This document shows, piece by piece, positions 50,371 to 58,987 of a stretch of 64,000 nt of DNA. The notes below the pieces were generated by a model. It was not told where the DNA came from and did no database searches. It saw nothing but the letters and a program-made list of their open reading frames with translations. The stretch comes from Lachnospiraceae bacterium UBA6998. Lineage in GTDB: Bacteria > Bacillota > Clostridia > Lachnospirales > Lachnospiraceae. Position numbers and translations under genes: made by a program. The stretch covers positions 1 to 64,000 of the forward strand of contig DJXS01000108.1 in the NCBI GenBank assembly GCA_002448395.1, written 5' to 3'. Every line of letters begins with the position of its first letter. Position 1 is the stretch's first letter.

Positions 50371-52221
50371 TTACAGATTCGCCGCTCCGATCATGCCCGC
50401 GTTGCTGCCGAGTTCTGCCGAAGCGATCTCCGGGATCATGCCGTTGGCACCGCCGAAGCAGTCTCTCTCCATCATCTCACGGATCGGTCCTGTCATTGTC
50501 TGGGCATATTCACTCATAGCGCCGCCGAGCAGGATCAGCTGCGGCCGGAACATGTTCACAATATTGACAATGCCGGTTCCCAGCATCTCCTGATACTGCT
50601 GTACAGTTTCCTGCAGGTCGATATTTCCTTTGGAAGCTCCCCGGAAGATCTCCTCCAGTTCCAGTTTGCGGCCAGTGGCCTCCTCTGCGGAGCGCTTCAG
50701 CGCGGGAACAGATACATACGCCTCCAGACACCCTTTTCTGCCGCAGGTGCAGCGCCTTCCATTTACGCGCACGACCTGGTGGCCGACTTCACTGCCGCCC
50801 ATGATGCCGCCCTCAAAGACCTGTCCTCCCAGGATAATACCGCCGCCGACACCGCCGCCGATGGTGAACATGACAACATCGGAATAGTCCTTGCCGGCGC
50901 CTGCCACTGCCTCACCGAGAGCCGCGCAGTCCGCGTCATTCGCAATGCGGACCGGGCAGGGAATAACGCGGCCCAGTTCCTTTACAAGATCCACATCCAT
51001 CCAGCGCAGGTTGTTGGAATAGATAACTTTTCCCTCCCGCCTGTCGATGGTTCCGGGGACACCCGCTCCGACGCCGATACACTGATCCAGCGGAATGCCC
51101 TGTTCCTCCAGAAGATCCAGTGTCGCCTGCGCCACCTCGTCGATGAACTCTGAAGGCTCCTTCTCCGCATCCGTGGGGAAGCTGCGCATCGCGATGATCT
51201 GCTGATGATCATTTACAAGTCCGATCTGCGTCTCGGTACTGCCGATAATAACACCCGCGCGGATCGGGCTGGCTTTCTCGCGGATCGTAGTGAGCAGGGC
51301 GTCGCACTTCCCTTCGATCTGCCAGTCGCCGCTTCCTGCCGCCAGGAAGAAACTGTCTCCCTTGCGGTAGGACACCGACTCGCCCTTGCAGCTGATCGTG
51401 CCCTCGCCGTCCAGGATCAGGATACTCAGGAAAGACTCGCCTGTAACCGTTCCCTGCATCCGGTATGTGAGCCTTCCGTCCAGATTCAGCTTGTCGACCG
51501 TAAAGTAGTCGCAGTCCGCGACATGCGGATACTCGCTGCCGCTCTTGATGATCGGGACGCGGCTTGTTACCGCCAGTGCCTTCTCGATGTGCAGGTCGCG
51601 CTTTTTGCCGTCCTTGCCGACGCGGCCGTAATCATACACGCGATAGGTGACATTGGAGTTCTGCTGGATCTCGGCGATCAGAATTCCCTTGCCGATCGCG
51701 TGAAGAGTGCCGGATTCGATAAACAGGACATCGCCCTTTTTCACCGGAACCGCATTGAGCACTTCAAGCAGCGTGTTCTCCTCGATCCTCTTGGCGAATT
51801 CCTCCCTTGTGATCTCCTGCTTGAAACCGTAGTACAGGAATGCGCCTTCCTCTGCGTCGAGGACGTACCACATCTCTGTTTTGCCATACTGGCCTTCGTT
51901 CTGCAGCGCGAATCCGTTGCTGGGGTGGACCTGGATCGACAGGTTGTCCTTCGCGTCGATGAACTTGGTCAAAATAGGGAACTCCCTGAATCTCCGGCAG
52001 TGGGTGCCAAGCACTTCCATGCCCTCAGCTTCCAGGTAATCCCGCAGAGATTTCCCCTCATAAGGTCCGTTCATGATCATGGACGGGCCGTCGGGGTGGC
52101 AGGAGAGCTCCCACGCTTCCGCCAGAATATCTCCTTCATAATCCACATTGTACTCATCCACCAGTCTGTGTCCGCCCCACAGATAGTCCTTACATGCCGG
52201 TCTTAATTTCAAAATACTCAT
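50371..52221 (-). CDS. Mannose-6-phosphate isomerase fused to ROK-family sugar kinase
   Basis: This 616-residue protein joins two enzymes. Residues 1 to about 310 are a class I ManA-type isomerase with LRPACKDYLWGGHRL, IQVHPSNGFALQNEGQYGKTEMWY (zinc-binding His) and DVLFIESGTLHAIGKGILI. From about 315, a ROK kinase begins with AGVIIGSTETQIGLV, followed by GAGVPGTID, IANDADCAALGEA (catalytic Asp), TIGGGVGGGII, GHQVV and the zinc motif CTCGRKGCLEAY. One chain could phosphorylate mannose or fructose and interconvert the 6-phosphates. GGGAGGTGG precedes the ATG. It lies in the GH5/SGNH operon, which fits beta-mannan or similar sugars. Confidence 0.88.
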   Translation of the reverse strand: MSILKLRPACKDYLWGGHRLVDEYNVDYEGDILAEAWELSCHPDGPSMIMNGPYEGKSLRDYLEAEGMEVLGTHCRRFREFPILTKFIDAKDNLSIQVHPSNGFALQNEGQYGKTEMWYVLDAEEGAFLYYGFKQEITREEFAKRIEENTLLEVLNAVPVKKGDVLFIESGTLHAIGKGILIAEIQQNSNVTYRVYDYGRVGKDGKKRDLHIEKALAVTSRVPIIKSGSEYPHVADCDYFTVDKLNLDGRLTYRMQGTVTGESFLSILILDGEGTISCKGESVSYRKGDSFFLAAGSGDWQIEGKCDALLTTIREKASPIRAGVIIGSTETQIGLVNDHQQIIAMRSFPTDAEKEPSEFIDEVAQATLDLLEEQGIPLDQCIGVGAGVPGTIDRREGKVIYSNNLRWMDVDLVKELGRVIPCPVRIANDADCAALGEAVAGAGKDYSDVVMFTIGGGVGGGIILGGQVFEGGIMGGSEVGHQVVRVNGRRCTCGRKGCLEAYVSVPALKRSAEEATGRKLELEEIFRGASKGNIDLQETVQQYQEMLGTGIVNIVNMFRPQLILLGGAMSEYAQTMTGPIREMMERDCFGGANGMIPEIASAELGSNAGMIGAANL

Positions 52222-52258
52222 GCTCCACCTCCCTGATTACTTTCTGCCGCTTTCCCCT

Positions 52259-54115
52259 TTATTCCTGTGGCTTTCCGGCGACCTCATAATGCTCAAAATC
52301 TCCCATGGTTATATAAAACACATAGTCGATATCATCCATCGATCTTCCTTTCAGATCATAGTTCAGCGCATAATAATAGTTATTAACATCGTTATCCGAC
52401 TCAAAGAAAAGCTCAAGATTGTCATAGACTTCTGTTTTCTGCGTGTTCCGATCCGTGATCTCCAGCTCAACTTTATCGATATACCTGTAATTAATTACTT
52501 TGCCCATGTAATGAAGCTTGAGCAAAACCTTTCCATCATCGGAAGGCACCTCAATTGCTGTGGCAGTTTGCCTGACTTGATCAAGAATTTCCTCTGTGAT
52601 CTCTATCCCCGACATCTCATCCATAAAAGCAGACGGTCTCCCGACCAGCGAATTGCATGTACTTACTCCGTGCTTTTCGATCAGTGTTTCCTCTTCCGAA
52701 TACAGATTCGTTCCAAGGCCAAGGCGGTTTCCCTCAATCCTTACATTCATTGCTGCCAGTGTCGTGGGAAGCAGATCCATGGTACTGTAATCTCTGTGGC
52801 GGCTTGTCCAGGTCTCCTCATCCGGATTCTTTCCGTTTATGATCGCGACATAAACCCGGCGCGGATAGTCATCCGGGACATTCTTGCAGAAGTCAGTGTC
52901 CATGGTACAATGATCTCCGCAGATCACAATCGTTGTATTCTCATAGAAGTCCTGCTGCTGAACCCATTCTACGAACTCCGTTACTTGTCTGCTTGCGCAC
53001 GCGAAGGCGTCCGCGTATTGTTCTCCGAAATCATCCCTGCACAGTCTGCAATGATACCCGTCCTCAAAATGCGTATCCACTGTCAGCATCGTGAGATTGA
53101 AGGGCTCTTCACCTGCTGACAATTCCTCCAGATCCTCTTTTGCAAACTGAAAAAGCTTCTCATCTTCATAACCCCAAAAAACCCTGTAATCGGACGGGAT
53201 CCTGCCGTTCTTGAGCGCGTAGTCATAATCCCTGATCTCAAAGTCACCGTGTCCTTTATAGAAGATGTCTCTTCCGCCAAATACTGCGTAGGAGCCGATC
53301 AATAATTCCTGCTTATACCCCTCCTTTTGCAGAATCGTTCCAAGCGAGGCTATCCCCGGGAAGAAGTTTTCCTCACTGTCGATATGATTGCCGTTAATCG
53401 CCACTTTGAGCGGCGCGCCTGTCCCCATAGCAAACATTGCTCCCGTGGTCCAGGTTGATCCCGAAAGAGAAAATCCCCCGTTGAGTTCATTCCCTTCTCC
53501 GGAAAAACATTCGTTTTCCTGCGCGAGCGCCGTCAGCTCGGGAATCACGTTTTTTTCAAATGCACCCCCGTTTTCACGGTCTGCATAAGTCATTTCCGTT
53601 GATTCCAAAAAAATGTAGATCAGGTTTCTCTTTTTTGAAGGAAATGTGATCTCTACATCATCAGCCTCGACAAAGTTTTCAGCTATAAAATCTTTGTCCG
53701 GAGCAATAATACTCCATCTGATATAATCTATAAGTCCGGTTTTTACATCCAGCTCTCTCACAACCATAAACAGGGCGATCATCTCCATAACAAAAACAAC
53801 GGACATGTACACTTTCATGGTCTTCTTATTTTTGCGCATCGCGTACAGCGTTCCAAGAAAGATTAAGACAACTGCCGCTGCCGGAAGCCCGTATTTGAGA
53901 AGCGCGTCCCGGACCATCTCCGGATTGGTTCCGTCCAGAGTGCTCTTCAGGTGAAATGCAATCTCTTCAATCGACAGAGCCGACCAGTTGTCCATTAAGT
54001 ATCTCTCTGCAAAAAACAGAGTGACGATCATAATTGTGAAAACACACCATAATGCAGCGATCAGCATATTCAACAGAGCGGTTTTCCTGTTATTCTTATC
54101 ATCGTTGTTTTTCAA
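52259..54115 (-). CDS. LtaS-like sulfatase-fold phosphoglycerol transferase
   Basis: This 618-residue protein has an N-terminal membrane part of three or four helices (about 14-36, 68-88, 97-118) and a large extracytoplasmic sulfatase-fold domain. Visible marks are LIYIFLESTEMTYADR, where the Thr of the LESTE segment is the expected nucleophile, LNGGFSLSGSTWTTGAMFA, TMLTVDTHFEDGYHC, and VICGDHCTMDTDF with the metal Asp-His. It transfers glycerophosphate to a glycolipid or glycan. The start is TTG behind AAGGAG. It is the first gene of the operon that continues with the ManA-ROK fusion, 37 bases on. Confidence 0.82.
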   Translation of the reverse strand: MKNNDDKNNRKTALLNMLIAALWCVFTIMIVTLFFAERYLMDNWSALSIEEIAFHLKSTLDGTNPEMVRDALLKYGLPAAAVVLIFLGTLYAMRKNKKTMKVYMSVVFVMEMIALFMVVRELDVKTGLIDYIRWSIIAPDKDFIAENFVEADDVEITFPSKKRNLIYIFLESTEMTYADRENGGAFEKNVIPELTALAQENECFSGEGNELNGGFSLSGSTWTTGAMFAMGTGAPLKVAINGNHIDSEENFFPGIASLGTILQKEGYKQELLIGSYAVFGGRDIFYKGHGDFEIRDYDYALKNGRIPSDYRVFWGYEDEKLFQFAKEDLEELSAGEEPFNLTMLTVDTHFEDGYHCRLCRDDFGEQYADAFACASRQVTEFVEWVQQQDFYENTTIVICGDHCTMDTDFCKNVPDDYPRRVYVAIINGKNPDEETWTSRHRDYSTMDLLPTTLAAMNVRIEGNRLGLGTNLYSEEETLIEKHGVSTCNSLVGRPSAFMDEMSGIEITEEILDQVRQTATAIEVPSDDGKVLLKLHYMGKVINYRYIDKVELEITDRNTQKTEVYDNLELFFESDNDVNNYYYALNYDLKGRSMDDIDYVFYITMGDFEHYEVAGKPQE

Positions 54116-54394
54116 TTAAATCTCCTTCCCTGTTATATTGCTTTCTTCGGCCTGTGATCCCGGTATAGGCCATAAAACTCTCACCGCAATCCTTGCATGC
54201 AATTCTTACACAGAATAATAGTAGCTATATTCTGATGACAAATCAAGCGCCGTATTATACCTTAAATATTTACCATTGCGCCATTCCTTCAGGATTATGT
54301 ACTATAAAAAAAGAGCATAAACCGAGGCGCCGTTAATTAATAAAAAGAGTGCGGCGGCGCCGCTTATAAGGCACTCCTGACAGAGGTATTATTT
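54116..54394. other. Divergent intergenic region
   Basis: This 279-base stretch separates the LtaS-like gene from kdgF. GC-rich inverted elements, GGCGCCG at 54330-54336 and CGGCGGCGCCG at 54352-54362, lie about 35 bases upstream of kdgF around a TTAATTAA site. They could be an operator or a weak hairpin. No gene is seen. Confidence 0.4.
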
Positions 54395-54733
54395 ATGAAA
54401 AACGACAGATGGGTATATTACAAAGACGTCAAGCCGCAGGATATGGGAGGCGGAGTTACCCGCCGCGTTCTGGCTTATTCGGATGATCTGATGGTAGTGG
54501 AGAACACCTTCGAGAAGGGCGCCGTCGGATCCCTCCATCATCACCCTCATACACAGATCACCTATGTGGCGAGCGGCGCTTTCGAATTCGAGATCGACGG
54601 CGTAAAGAATGTCGTAAGAAAAGGCGACACGATGCTCAAGACAAACGACGTCATCCACGGCTGCGTGTGCCTGGAAGCGGGCGTTCTGCTCGATATCTTT
54701 AACCCTTACCGCAAAGACTTTGTAGAAGATTAA
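54395..54733 (+). CDS. kdgF: Cupin protein, KdgF-like pectin degradation enzyme
   Basis: This 112-residue single-domain cupin resembles KdgF, which opens the ring of unsaturated galacturonate during pectin and alginate breakdown. The likeness is strong over VTRRVLAYSDDLMVVENTFE, KGAVGSLHHHPHTQITYVASG and VIHGCVCLEAGVLLDIFNPY, with metal-binding His in HHHPHTQ and VIHG. AGAGGT precedes the ATG. It is alone here; the pectinesterase is 53 kb away in the window. Confidence 0.75.
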   Translation: MKNDRWVYYKDVKPQDMGGGVTRRVLAYSDDLMVVENTFEKGAVGSLHHHPHTQITYVASGAFEFEIDGVKNVVRKGDTMLKTNDVIHGCVCLEAGVLLDIFNPYRKDFVED

Positions 54734-54765
54734 GACGCGCTGCCAAAAGCCGTTCGGATGCTGAG

Positions 54766-54948
54766 TCAGCTGTGACGTTTGATGGGCACTGCCCTCTCAG
54801 CCATCGCCTTCTCTATCTCTTCTGAGCTCCAGCCTGCTCTCTCCATGCCTGTCGGACAATTCGGGGCAGAGAGAGGGCAGTTGCTGCGGCAGCCACCGCA
54901 AAAACCGGTTGTCTGTTCTGTATTACTCTTATTAATATCTTTATCCAT
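54766..54948 (-). CDS. Small cysteine-rich protein
   Basis: This 60-residue protein has four or five cysteines in FCGGCRSNCPLSAPNCPTG, then a basic C-terminal helix. AAGGAG is correctly placed before the ATG, which supports translation. The spacing CxxCxxxC-x6-C could bind zinc or an iron-sulfur cluster. I do not recognise the family. It is convergent with kdgF. Confidence 0.6.
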   Translation of the reverse strand: MDKDINKSNTEQTTGFCGGCRSNCPLSAPNCPTGMERAGWSSEEIEKAMAERAVPIKRHS

Positions 54949-55120
54949 TGCTGTCTCCTTGTGAGGTTCCTGTTATTACGCAGCTTATTCTTTTACAATT
55001 ATACCAACCGTTCTGTTCGTTATCAAATTGCCTGTTCCGACGAATTATCAGGCAAAAAACAGAATCGGAACGTGTTATAATGACTGTCATACAGTAAACA
55101 GCGGAGGAGGTTTTTACTGC

Positions 55121-56503
55121 ATGGCAGCCTTTTTTGGTGCAAATGAAATTTGGAAATCGTATGACGGAGACGGCAGAGAGCCCGTAATCCTGGTGGGAGT
55201 ACGCGAAACAGATGTGGAGAAGCCGATATCGGAAGATGAGTTCCGGCATTCTCTGGAGGAACTCGCTGAACTTGCCAAGGCATGTGAGATGAATCCTGTG
55301 GATACCGTGACACAGTCGCTCTCCCATATCAATACCGGCCTCTATGTGGGCGCCGGGAAAGCTGATGAGATCCGTATCAGTGCGGAAATGTTCGGTGCGG
55401 AGCGGGTCATCTTCAACGACACACTGTCTCCCTCCCAGATTCGAAATCTGCAGAAAATCCTGAAACTGCCGGTAATGGACCGGACAGCGCTGATCCTTGA
55501 GATCTTCGAGCGCAGGGCCAGGACCAGGGAAGCACGTCTGCAGGTGGAACTCGCCAAGCTCCGCTACTTAAAGCCCAGGCTGATCGGCATGTGGGAGACC
55601 CAGAACCGCCAGGGCGGTGCCTCGGGTTCCATGTCCGCCAAGGGTGAAGGCGAGACCCAGCTGGAGATCGACCGCCGCACGATCGACCACCGGCTCAGCG
55701 AGCTGACCAAGGAACTCAAAGGTGTCAGCCGTGAGCGCGCCACGCAGCGCAAAAAGAGGCAGGGATCCGGAATCCCTCTTGTATCCCTTGTAGGCTATAC
55801 CAATGCTGGCAAATCTACGATCATGAATTCAATGCTTGCTCAGTACTCATCCGACATGCCTTCTGAAGGTGAGCCGGATAAGCGGCAGGTCTTTGAAGCA
55901 AATATGCTTTTTGCCACCCTGGATACAACTGTGAGGCGCATCACTGTGTCCCGAGGGCAGGAATTCCTGCTGTCCGACACAGTCGGTTTTATCCATAAGC
56001 TTCCCACTTCTCTTGTAGAGGCCTTTAAGTCGACTCTCGAGGAAGTGACACAGGCAGATCTTCTCGTTCAGGTGGTAGACGGTTCCGACCCGCATTGCCG
56101 GAAGCATATCGAAGTCACAAAGAGGATCATTGGTGAGATCGGCGCAGGACATATTCCCATGATCACTGTCTACAACAAAGCTGATCTGTGCGATCCGCCT
56201 GCTGCGCATCCCGTCAAAGGTGCAATAGAGCAGACAGTCGACGGGATAACCAATGTTAATCTTTACCTTTGCGCCAAGGAAAGCAGTTCGATCGAGTGCC
56301 TGTGCAGGACGATCTTTGATATTCTCCATGCCAAGCGGGCTATCCGGACTTTTCTTATTCCGTACGACAGGGGCAGCGTCGTCTCTTTTTTGATGGAGCG
56401 CGCCGTTGTCCTGCAGACAGATTATACCGCGGAGGGAACAAAGATCACCGCAGAGTGCGACACAGCAACTGCGGAGCAGGTCGAGAAATTACTGAGGCAA
56501 TGA
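55121..56503 (+). CDS. hflX: GTPase HflX
   Basis: This 460-residue GTPase binds ribosomes and can split stalled ones. The HflX N-terminal domain has VGAGKADEIRISAEMFGAERVIFND and LIGMWETQNRQGGASG, the Gly-rich linker GEGETQLEIDRRTIDHRL is present, and the G domain has GYTNAGKST (P loop), DTVGFIHKLP (switch II) and YNKADL (NKxD). GGAGGAGG lies ten bases before the ATG at 55121; the in-frame start at 55028 lacks a site. The tail holds an extra 100-residue domain ending DTATAEQVEKLL. Confidence 0.92.
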   Translation: MAAFFGANEIWKSYDGDGREPVILVGVRETDVEKPISEDEFRHSLEELAELAKACEMNPVDTVTQSLSHINTGLYVGAGKADEIRISAEMFGAERVIFNDTLSPSQIRNLQKILKLPVMDRTALILEIFERRARTREARLQVELAKLRYLKPRLIGMWETQNRQGGASGSMSAKGEGETQLEIDRRTIDHRLSELTKELKGVSRERATQRKKRQGSGIPLVSLVGYTNAGKSTIMNSMLAQYSSDMPSEGEPDKRQVFEANMLFATLDTTVRRITVSRGQEFLLSDTVGFIHKLPTSLVEAFKSTLEEVTQADLLVQVVDGSDPHCRKHIEVTKRIIGEIGAGHIPMITVYNKADLCDPPAAHPVKGAIEQTVDGITNVNLYLCAKESSSIECLCRTIFDILHAKRAIRTFLIPYDRGSVVSFLMERAVVLQTDYTAEGTKITAECDTATAEQVEKLLRQ

Positions 56504-56539
56504 AACAGCATACATATTGCCGCACTACGAGGAGGATCC

Positions 56540-56773
56540 ATGAATTATCACATTGAGGCAGAGACAAAACATAGAATCCGCATTCGGATCGGCACCCGCA
56601 AACTGTCCGAAGAACAGGCGAAAATTCTCAAATTTGCCTTTTCCCATGCCCCCGGCGTAAGTGAAGTGACAGTCTATAAGGCCTCCGCCGGCTGCGCCAT
56701 CACTTACACCGGAGACCGCAGCGAGATCATTCGCCGCCTGAACAGCTTGCTTACCACGCTTATCAGATGGTGA
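56540..56773 (+). CDS. Small HMA-like domain protein
   Basis: This 77-residue protein resembles the heavy-metal-associated-like domain at the front of some P-type ATPases (YHIEAETKHRIRIRIGTRKL, then HAPGVSEVTVYKASAGCAITYTG). It lacks the CxxC metal-binding pair. GAGGAGG precedes the ATG, and it follows hflX by 36 bases, so it may be in the same transcript. Confidence 0.65.
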   Translation: MNYHIEAETKHRIRIRIGTRKLSEEQAKILKFAFSHAPGVSEVTVYKASAGCAITYTGDRSEIIRRLNSLLTTLIRW

Positions 56774-56954
56774 CGCTCAAGGAGATGTGAGTATCTGGAG
56801 CAAAACTGCTCGTAATTGTTGAGACTGATCAGACACACAATGATCACATTTGAAACGGCTGATCTTCATTGAACTCTCCTTTCCAAAGCGTATATTAAGT
56901 TGAAATGCGGAAGGAAAATGCCGCATTACCTTATCGCTTGAAAGGAGAATCAAA

Positions 56955-57125
56955 ATGGATAAGAAAATGAAGATCATCGCGCTCATCGCGCTTCTCGCTT
57001 ATGTAATATCTCCGGTCGACCTCGCTCCTGGTCCGATGGACGACATGATCATGTGCCTTCTGTACGCGATCATGAATTACAAGAGCATTCCCAACGAAGT
57101 GTTGGACGAAAAACCGGAATCCTGA
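56955..57125 (+). CDS. Small DUF1232-like membrane protein
   Basis: This 56-residue protein reads MDKKMKIIALIALLAYVISP and continues VDLAPGPMDDMIMCLLYAIM. The Y-x-I-S-P-V-D-L-x-P-G-P-x-D-D motif is the hallmark of DUF1232 (YkvA-type) proteins, here reduced to its core. GAAAGGAG lies eight bases before the ATG. One hydrophobic hairpin in the membrane is likely. Function is unknown. Confidence 0.75.
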   Translation: MDKKMKIIALIALLAYVISPVDLAPGPMDDMIMCLLYAIMNYKSIPNEVLDEKPES

Positions 57126-57136
57126 ATCCTGACAAG

Positions 57137-57175
57137 AAAAAACGGATCCCACGGCATACATGCCATGGGATCCGT
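57137..57175. terminator. Bidirectional terminator
   Basis: ACGGATCCCA-GGCA and TGCC-TGGGATCCGT pair with one mismatch around TACA, with A-rich and T-rich ends for the two convergent genes. Confidence 0.85.
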
Positions 57176-57188
57176 TTTCATATAGAAT

Positions 57189-57779
57189 TCAAGAGATTCT
57201 GGTAATACCTGTCTCTGTCACGATCGTAGGGACCGGAATGTCGGTCTCTTCCGTAATGAGTTTCTCTAATCTCTGCGCCTCAAACGCCACCATGATCAAA
57301 GACTCCGGCGACATGCATGTCATAAAGCGGTCATAATAGCCGGCTCCGTGGCCGCAGCGATTGCCATGCTCGTCGAACGCGACACAGGGTACAATAATCA
57401 GGTCAATATCCCTCGGTTCAAGGATCTTCGAATTCTTCATGACTGGTTCAAGAATTCCATAGGCGGCGCGATGCCAGGCATTTTCCTCTGCCGGTACAGC
57501 CGCTTTCATTATGCCTTTAGGGAGGGAAATCGGATAGGCGACGCGATAGCCCTGTACCTCGGCCCAATCATTAAAGGCGTCGACATTTACTTCATCCCAG
57601 GTCCCCCTGTAGGAGAAAATAGTTCTCACCTTGCTGTACCTGGGATCTTTTATAAGTTTAATGAGAAGATCACAGATCGCTCTGCTCTTCTCATCCCGCT
57701 CCTCCTGCGTAAGCGCGCGGCGGCTTTCTATAGCAAGCCCTCGCTGCTGTTTTTTATCTATTACTTCTTTGCCGGTCAT
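57189..57779 (-). CDS. 5-formyltetrahydrofolate cyclo-ligase
   Basis: This 196-residue enzyme converts 5-formyl-THF to 5,10-methenyl-THF using ATP. SRRALTQEERDEKSRAICDLL at the start, YRGTWDEVNVDAFNDWA, VAYPISLPKGIMKAA and the signature VPCVAFDEHGNRCGHGAGYYDRF are all present. GAGGACGG precedes the ATG. It stands alone. Confidence 0.92.
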   Translation of the reverse strand: MTGKEVIDKKQQRGLAIESRRALTQEERDEKSRAICDLLIKLIKDPRYSKVRTIFSYRGTWDEVNVDAFNDWAEVQGYRVAYPISLPKGIMKAAVPAEENAWHRAAYGILEPVMKNSKILEPRDIDLIIVPCVAFDEHGNRCGHGAGYYDRFMTCMSPESLIMVAFEAQRLEKLITEETDIPVPTIVTETGITRIS

Positions 57780-57901
57780 ACTATCCGTCCTCTGTTGTGT
57801 ACGAGCTTCTAAATATCCTTAATAAAGAATAGCATAAAAATCCATGATACTTGTGTTATACTTGGTTAGCAAAATGACATAGCATTAGAAAGGCTGCAAA
57901 T

Positions 57902-58447
57902 ATGACTTTATATGAAGGCAGACCGCAGGACACGGAAGGACGTCTCCCGCGGGAAATACGAACCTATGACTATCTGGACAACCTGCAGATTCCCTATCAG
58001 CGCACCGACCACGAGCGCGCCGACAACATGGAAGCCTGCAACGAGATCGACGCCGTACTCGGCGTGCTGATCTGCAAAAACCTCTTTCTCTGTAATCGCC
58101 AAAAGACCAGATTTTACCTGCTTATGATGCCCGGAGACAAAAAATTCAAGACCAAGGAACTCTCCTCACAGATTAACTCCGCCCGTCTGTCTTTTGCCGG
58201 GGAAGAAGATATGCTGAAATACCTGGACATCGAGCCGGGAGCCGTCAGCATCATGGGACTCATGAATGACAAGGGACACGATGTCACACTCCTGATCGAT
58301 GAGGACGTCCTGGGGGACGAGTACCTGGGCTGCCACCCCTGTGTGTGCACGAGCAGCCTGAAGCTGCGCACGAAGGACGTGATCGAAAAGTTCCTTCCGG
58401 CCACCGGACATGCATATACTACGGTTCACCTTGTCGGGGAGGACTAA
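57902..58447 (+). CDS. Prolyl-tRNA deacylase (ProXp-ala/PrdX type)
   Basis: This 181-residue stand-alone editing domain probably removes Ala from mischarged tRNA(Pro). It has IPYQRTDHERADNMEACNEID, VLICKNLFLCNRQKTRFYLL with the catalytic Lys, MPGDKKFKTKELSSQI, and VSIMGLMNDKGHDVTLLIDED followed by GCHPC near the end. This is the PrdX layout, different from the YbaK-type protein at 4.9 kb. It is monocistronic. Confidence 0.88.
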   Translation: MTLYEGRPQDTEGRLPREIRTYDYLDNLQIPYQRTDHERADNMEACNEIDAVLGVLICKNLFLCNRQKTRFYLLMMPGDKKFKTKELSSQINSARLSFAGEEDMLKYLDIEPGAVSIMGLMNDKGHDVTLLIDEDVLGDEYLGCHPCVCTSSLKLRTKDVIEKFLPATGHAYTTVHLVGED

Positions 58448-58460
58448 GTTGTAAAATATA

Positions 58461-58500
58461 AAAGATCCCATGACCGGGTTTCGTGTCATGGGATCTTTTT
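58461..58500. terminator. Bidirectional terminator
   Basis: AAAGATCCCATGAC and GTCATGGGATCTTT form a perfect stem with a ten-base loop between convergent genes. Confidence 0.88.
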
Positions 58501-58525
58501 CATTTCTGAATATAGACTGAGCTGA

Positions 58526-58906
58526 TTACATTTCTCTCCACTGTCCGCTCTCGGAAGCGATCTCCGCGACCTTCACTGCGTCAGTTTCAGAGAATGTGCC
58601 CTCCTTCACAACATACTCGCCGTCCTCGCCTCGCTGCACCAGTGCGCGCTGACTGTCTCCGAAGAAGTCAAAATACATCAGCATTGAGGATCCATCATTA
58701 TTTGAAGAGACTGCTACGCTGTGTTTCTGTCCCTCGTCGGAAGTGTACTCCAGCTTCTGTGTTTTGACAAAAACCTGCTCATTCATCTTCTGTGCCGTGA
58801 GATTAGAGAAAGCTGTTGCATTCGCAGCAACAGGATATGCCGCGACTGCGCCGCACGCGATCGCGATTGTGAGCATAGTTCCGAGTAATATATTCTTAAA
58901 TTTCAT
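58526..58906 (-). CDS. Secreted protein of unknown function
   Basis: This 126-residue protein has a signal peptide (about residues 1-30, ILLGTMLTIAIACGAVAAYP, cleavage near ANA-TA) and a small beta-rich body with YTSDEGQKHSVAVSSNNDGS and MLMYFDFFGDSQRALVQRG. AAGGAGGT precedes the ATG. I do not recognise the family. Confidence 0.7.
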   Translation of the reverse strand: MKFKNILLGTMLTIAIACGAVAAYPVAANATAFSNLTAQKMNEQVFVKTQKLEYTSDEGQKHSVAVSSNNDGSSMLMYFDFFGDSQRALVQRGEDGEYVVKEGTFSETDAVKVAEIASESGQWREM

Positions 58907-58987
58907 TTGTTTTTACCTCCTTAACGATTGAACATCTTAATACCGGAGGAGGTCATAAAACAGGTGAATTTCTGATGAAAATTCGGT

